From Acanthaster planci (Eukaryota > Echinodermata > Asteroidea > Valvatida > Acanthasteridae), in the NCBI RefSeq assembly GCF_001949145.1, contig NW_019091704.1, forward strand, positions 122,645 through 142,905: a stretch of DNA of 20,261 bases, in the 5' to 3' direction. Below are positions 18,363 to 20,261 of the stretch, piece after piece. Within the stretch, counting starts at the first letter, position 1, and the number at the start of each line of letters is the position of its first letter. The position numbers and the translations under genes are program-made. The notes below the pieces were generated by a model. It ran no database searches, was not told where the DNA came from, and saw only the letters and a list, made by a program, of their open reading frames with translations.

Positions 18363-19254
18363 GTAAAGTCACATACAAGATTGCAAGAGTGATGGCAATA
18401 TCACCACTACTTTGAATAACTTGACCACACTTGCATTGTCAAATTTATCAGCAGTTCCATAATGTTGGCAGGATATAATCACTTCAGTTCACGCAATATC
18501 TTTTGATTGAAAATGAAGCCTGTCATTAGATTAAAAATGTATTGTCTATTCTATGCTTTGTGCTTTGGGCCTGTTTGTTTGGCACCTTGAAAATAGATTT
18601 TCAAACTGAATTGATAATTGGGTAGGATTGCATTTGTTGCTAGCTCTCCAGTGAGACATCTCTCAAAAAATTGGTCCACAATTAGTAATCAAATAATAAA
18701 TTTCACTATTTGAATTAGGAGCCTTCCATTCCTAATTCAAATTAGAGGACAAGCGGGAGCTAGTGTGTACTTGCATTTTTACAACTTGGGTTTATGAATA
18801 AAATTAGTTCATTATGTACAGAGTGGAAAGTGAGTGGCCGCCATGACCACTCACACACTCATCACATAACAAGAATTGGACAAAATAAAAAATGCAAAAT
18901 GTATAATTAACAGTCTTCTGCTTTCAACCTACCCCAAACAGTCGCTAAATATGCAAATTCCTTTGCGTCTGATTCAATTTGCCAAAATTCTGATCGACCG
19001 TAGTGCCCCCTCTAGTCCCATGACGCATATCAGAATGGCCGCCATGTTCTTCCTTCTTTGCCTTAGCGTGATTCTAAACGGACGTGTCTTTTTGACATCT
19101 TCGAGTTTATCGAGATTCTGTTTTGCTCCATACCTTTGTGATATTCTGATCAAACCGTAATGTATTGTAATAAACATACATTCTATATTTCTGAGTTAAT
19201 GTGTATATTTTCTTGTTTTGGTGGTGTATTTAAAGTTCTCACCGGTGCCAAACA
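18363..19254. other. Start of collagen intron 9, with hairpin and possible retroelement leader
   Basis: This follows the GTAAAG donor. A perfect 13-bp stem (ATTTGAATTAGGA at 18708-18720 with its complement at 18730-18742, 9-base loop) and an 8-bp stem GTGAGTGG/CCACTCAC (18830-18837, 18847-18854) are present. AATAAA occurs at about 19170 in the sequence leading to the gag-like frame. That may be LTR or leader sequence of the same retroelement, but no second LTR copy is in the window to prove it. Confidence 0.5.
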
Positions 19255-19861
19255 ATGACGTCCATACCCGCCCAGGGCCTTGACTTATTTCCAGTTTGCT
19301 AGGGAGGACTTTGATAATTTCCTCTCTTTCCGTGAGATTCCAACGGAGGCAAAAGATAAACTTTCCCCTGACACTTACAAGCCTACAGGAAAGTTTCCAT
19401 TTAAAGACAAGGACAAGTGTTTCATCGAGTCTACTCTTACTAAACCCGACAAAGCCTCATGACATGGCCTTCGCTGCACCGCGTTTACGGCACTCCTCTC
19501 TGAGTATTTGGCCCAAGAGTGTGATGACGATTCACCAGTTACTCCAGACCTGGCAGCTCTCGAACTTCGAGCACTTGATGAGAATGTCAACTCTATCTTC
19601 GACCTGTTCGTTCAGATTGCCGTTTTAGCCTCTTCTGCACGCAGATCCAACACTTTAGGCACCATGAACATTCCTTATGAGGGAGTCAAGTCAAGACTCC
19701 AAGAACTTCCTCTTTTTGGCAAAGACCTGTTTGAAGGGAAGTTCATGGAGATGATGGAGTCTGAAGTTAAGCGCATTGACACAACAGGTAAACTTAGCTT
19801 CCGTTACCTTCCACCGGTGGTTCCACCTCACCAAATCCGTCCTGATGATCGCTGGGCTTGA
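19255..19861 (+). pseudogene. Gag-like retroelement ORF relic (possibly DIRS/tyrosine-recombinase type)
   Basis: ATG at 19255 with A at -3 opens MTSIPAQGLDLFP. One frameshift near 19290-19300 leads to a frame (open 19259-19861) reading FAREDFDNFLSFREIPTEA, interrupted by a single in-frame TGA at 19460-19462. It continues through LALELRALDEN-like helical sequence, ARRSNTL, LPLFGKDLFEGKF and GKLSFRYLPP to a TGA at 19859. Codon use is richer in C and G at third positions than surrounding intron. The spacing of an ARR motif, then LFG..LF and a basic helix recalls the gag of DIRS-like retrotransposons, but this is from memory and weak. A downstream polymerase is absent because a TTAA-type element begins at 19892. 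Confidence 0.5.
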
Positions 19862-19891
19862 CCCTTCAGACTTCCAAGTCAGGGCAATTAT

Positions 19892-20261
19892 CCACTTCAT
19901 GCCGGGGCATTTTTCAATGTTGATGATGCTGGGCCGGCATGACTATCATTTTTTTTGTTTTCAAAATCCTTCAAAAATTCATCATTTCATTTAATGGTCG
20001 TTTATAGCCACACCAAGTAATCTTTAGGCACTACTCTAAGTGGACAGGTGACCTTCATTGACGCCCAAGTATTTCAGCCAGGCCAGCAACCTTGTAAACA
20101 GAGCCCAGATTGTGCGGTGTTGTATAACTATCTTTTGTTCAAGAACCTGGCTTAGTGCACTGCTGACCTCTTTTCAGTAGGGGCCAGATTAGCGTGCAGC
20201 AGTGCTGTGTGGCTCATCGCTGCGGTGGTAGAGCGCTTTTGCCCCTGGTGGTAATCCGCTC
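19892..20261 (+). mobile_element. TTAA-type, piggyBac-like element, copy 3 (truncated by window end)
   Basis: It begins CCACTTCATGCCGGGGCATT, the same as copy 1, and stays alignable with it to the last base of the window: TTTAGGCACTACTCTAAGTG, GACCTTCATTGACGCCC, CAGATTGTGCGGTGTT and GGGGCCAGATTAGCGTG are shared. The flank is TTAT (19888-19891) instead of TTAA, one change. The right end is outside. It interrupts or abuts the gag-like sequence, so it inserted after that retroelement. Confidence 0.85.

Noticed and set aside
20211-20246. tRNA-like wording (GGTGGTAGAGCGC) in the TTAA-type element
   Set aside because: It resembles a tRNA D-arm/A-box, but no convincing B-box at the right distance or cloverleaf can be drawn, and the same segment in copy 1 is changed at paired positions.

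Overview
The window is a stretch of animal (metazoan, almost certainly invertebrate) nuclear DNA. It holds the middle of one large, intron-rich fibrillar collagen gene on the + strand. Nine small exons (99, 45, 99, 54, 54, 54, 54, 54 and 99 bp) lie between 1943 and 18362. All are phase 0, start with a glycine codon, sit between AG acceptors and GT donors, and together encode 204 residues (68 Gly-X-Y triplets) without an interruption. Exon sizes and wording match, exon by exon, the major triple helix of vertebrate clade B fibrillar collagens (COL5A1/COL11A1 type) as I remember them. That comparison also indicates no exon is missing inside the 9.9-kb intron. Both ends of the gene lie outside the window. 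The species cannot be fixed from the sequence; the vertebrate-like exon pattern and compact introns fit an invertebrate deuterostome or another conservatively organised bilaterian. One N at 13289 indicates a draft assembly.

The rest is intronic and rich in mobile DNA. The left edge is a 29-bp minisatellite (1-189). Intron 5 (5392-15333) is dominated by a large fold-back structure: a left arm (about 5957-9425) and a right arm (about 10805-12605) are reverse complements over roughly 1.8 kb. The central loop contains a decayed LINE endonuclease domain on the minus strand (about 9730-10620). The arms and their extension to about 14380 contain at least 16 degenerate units of about 146 bp. Many units carry the palindromes TCACGTGA and TGACGTCA. 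Inside the left arm sits a 695-bp element with pogo/Tigger-like ends and a TA duplication (6388-7082).

A second family has ends starting CCACTT and TTAA target sites (piggyBac-like non-autonomous). It is present three times: 12869-13360 (+), 17279-17855 (inverted) and 19892-20261 (+, cut by the window end). The third copy begins just after a decayed gag-like reading frame (about 19255-19861), which may be the start of a retroelement. No RNA gene, CRISPR array or bacterial-type operon was found.

The only clearly functional gene is the collagen. The mobile elements appear to be defective passengers in its introns, but the long inverted repeat could form double-stranded RNA in the collagen pre-mRNA.
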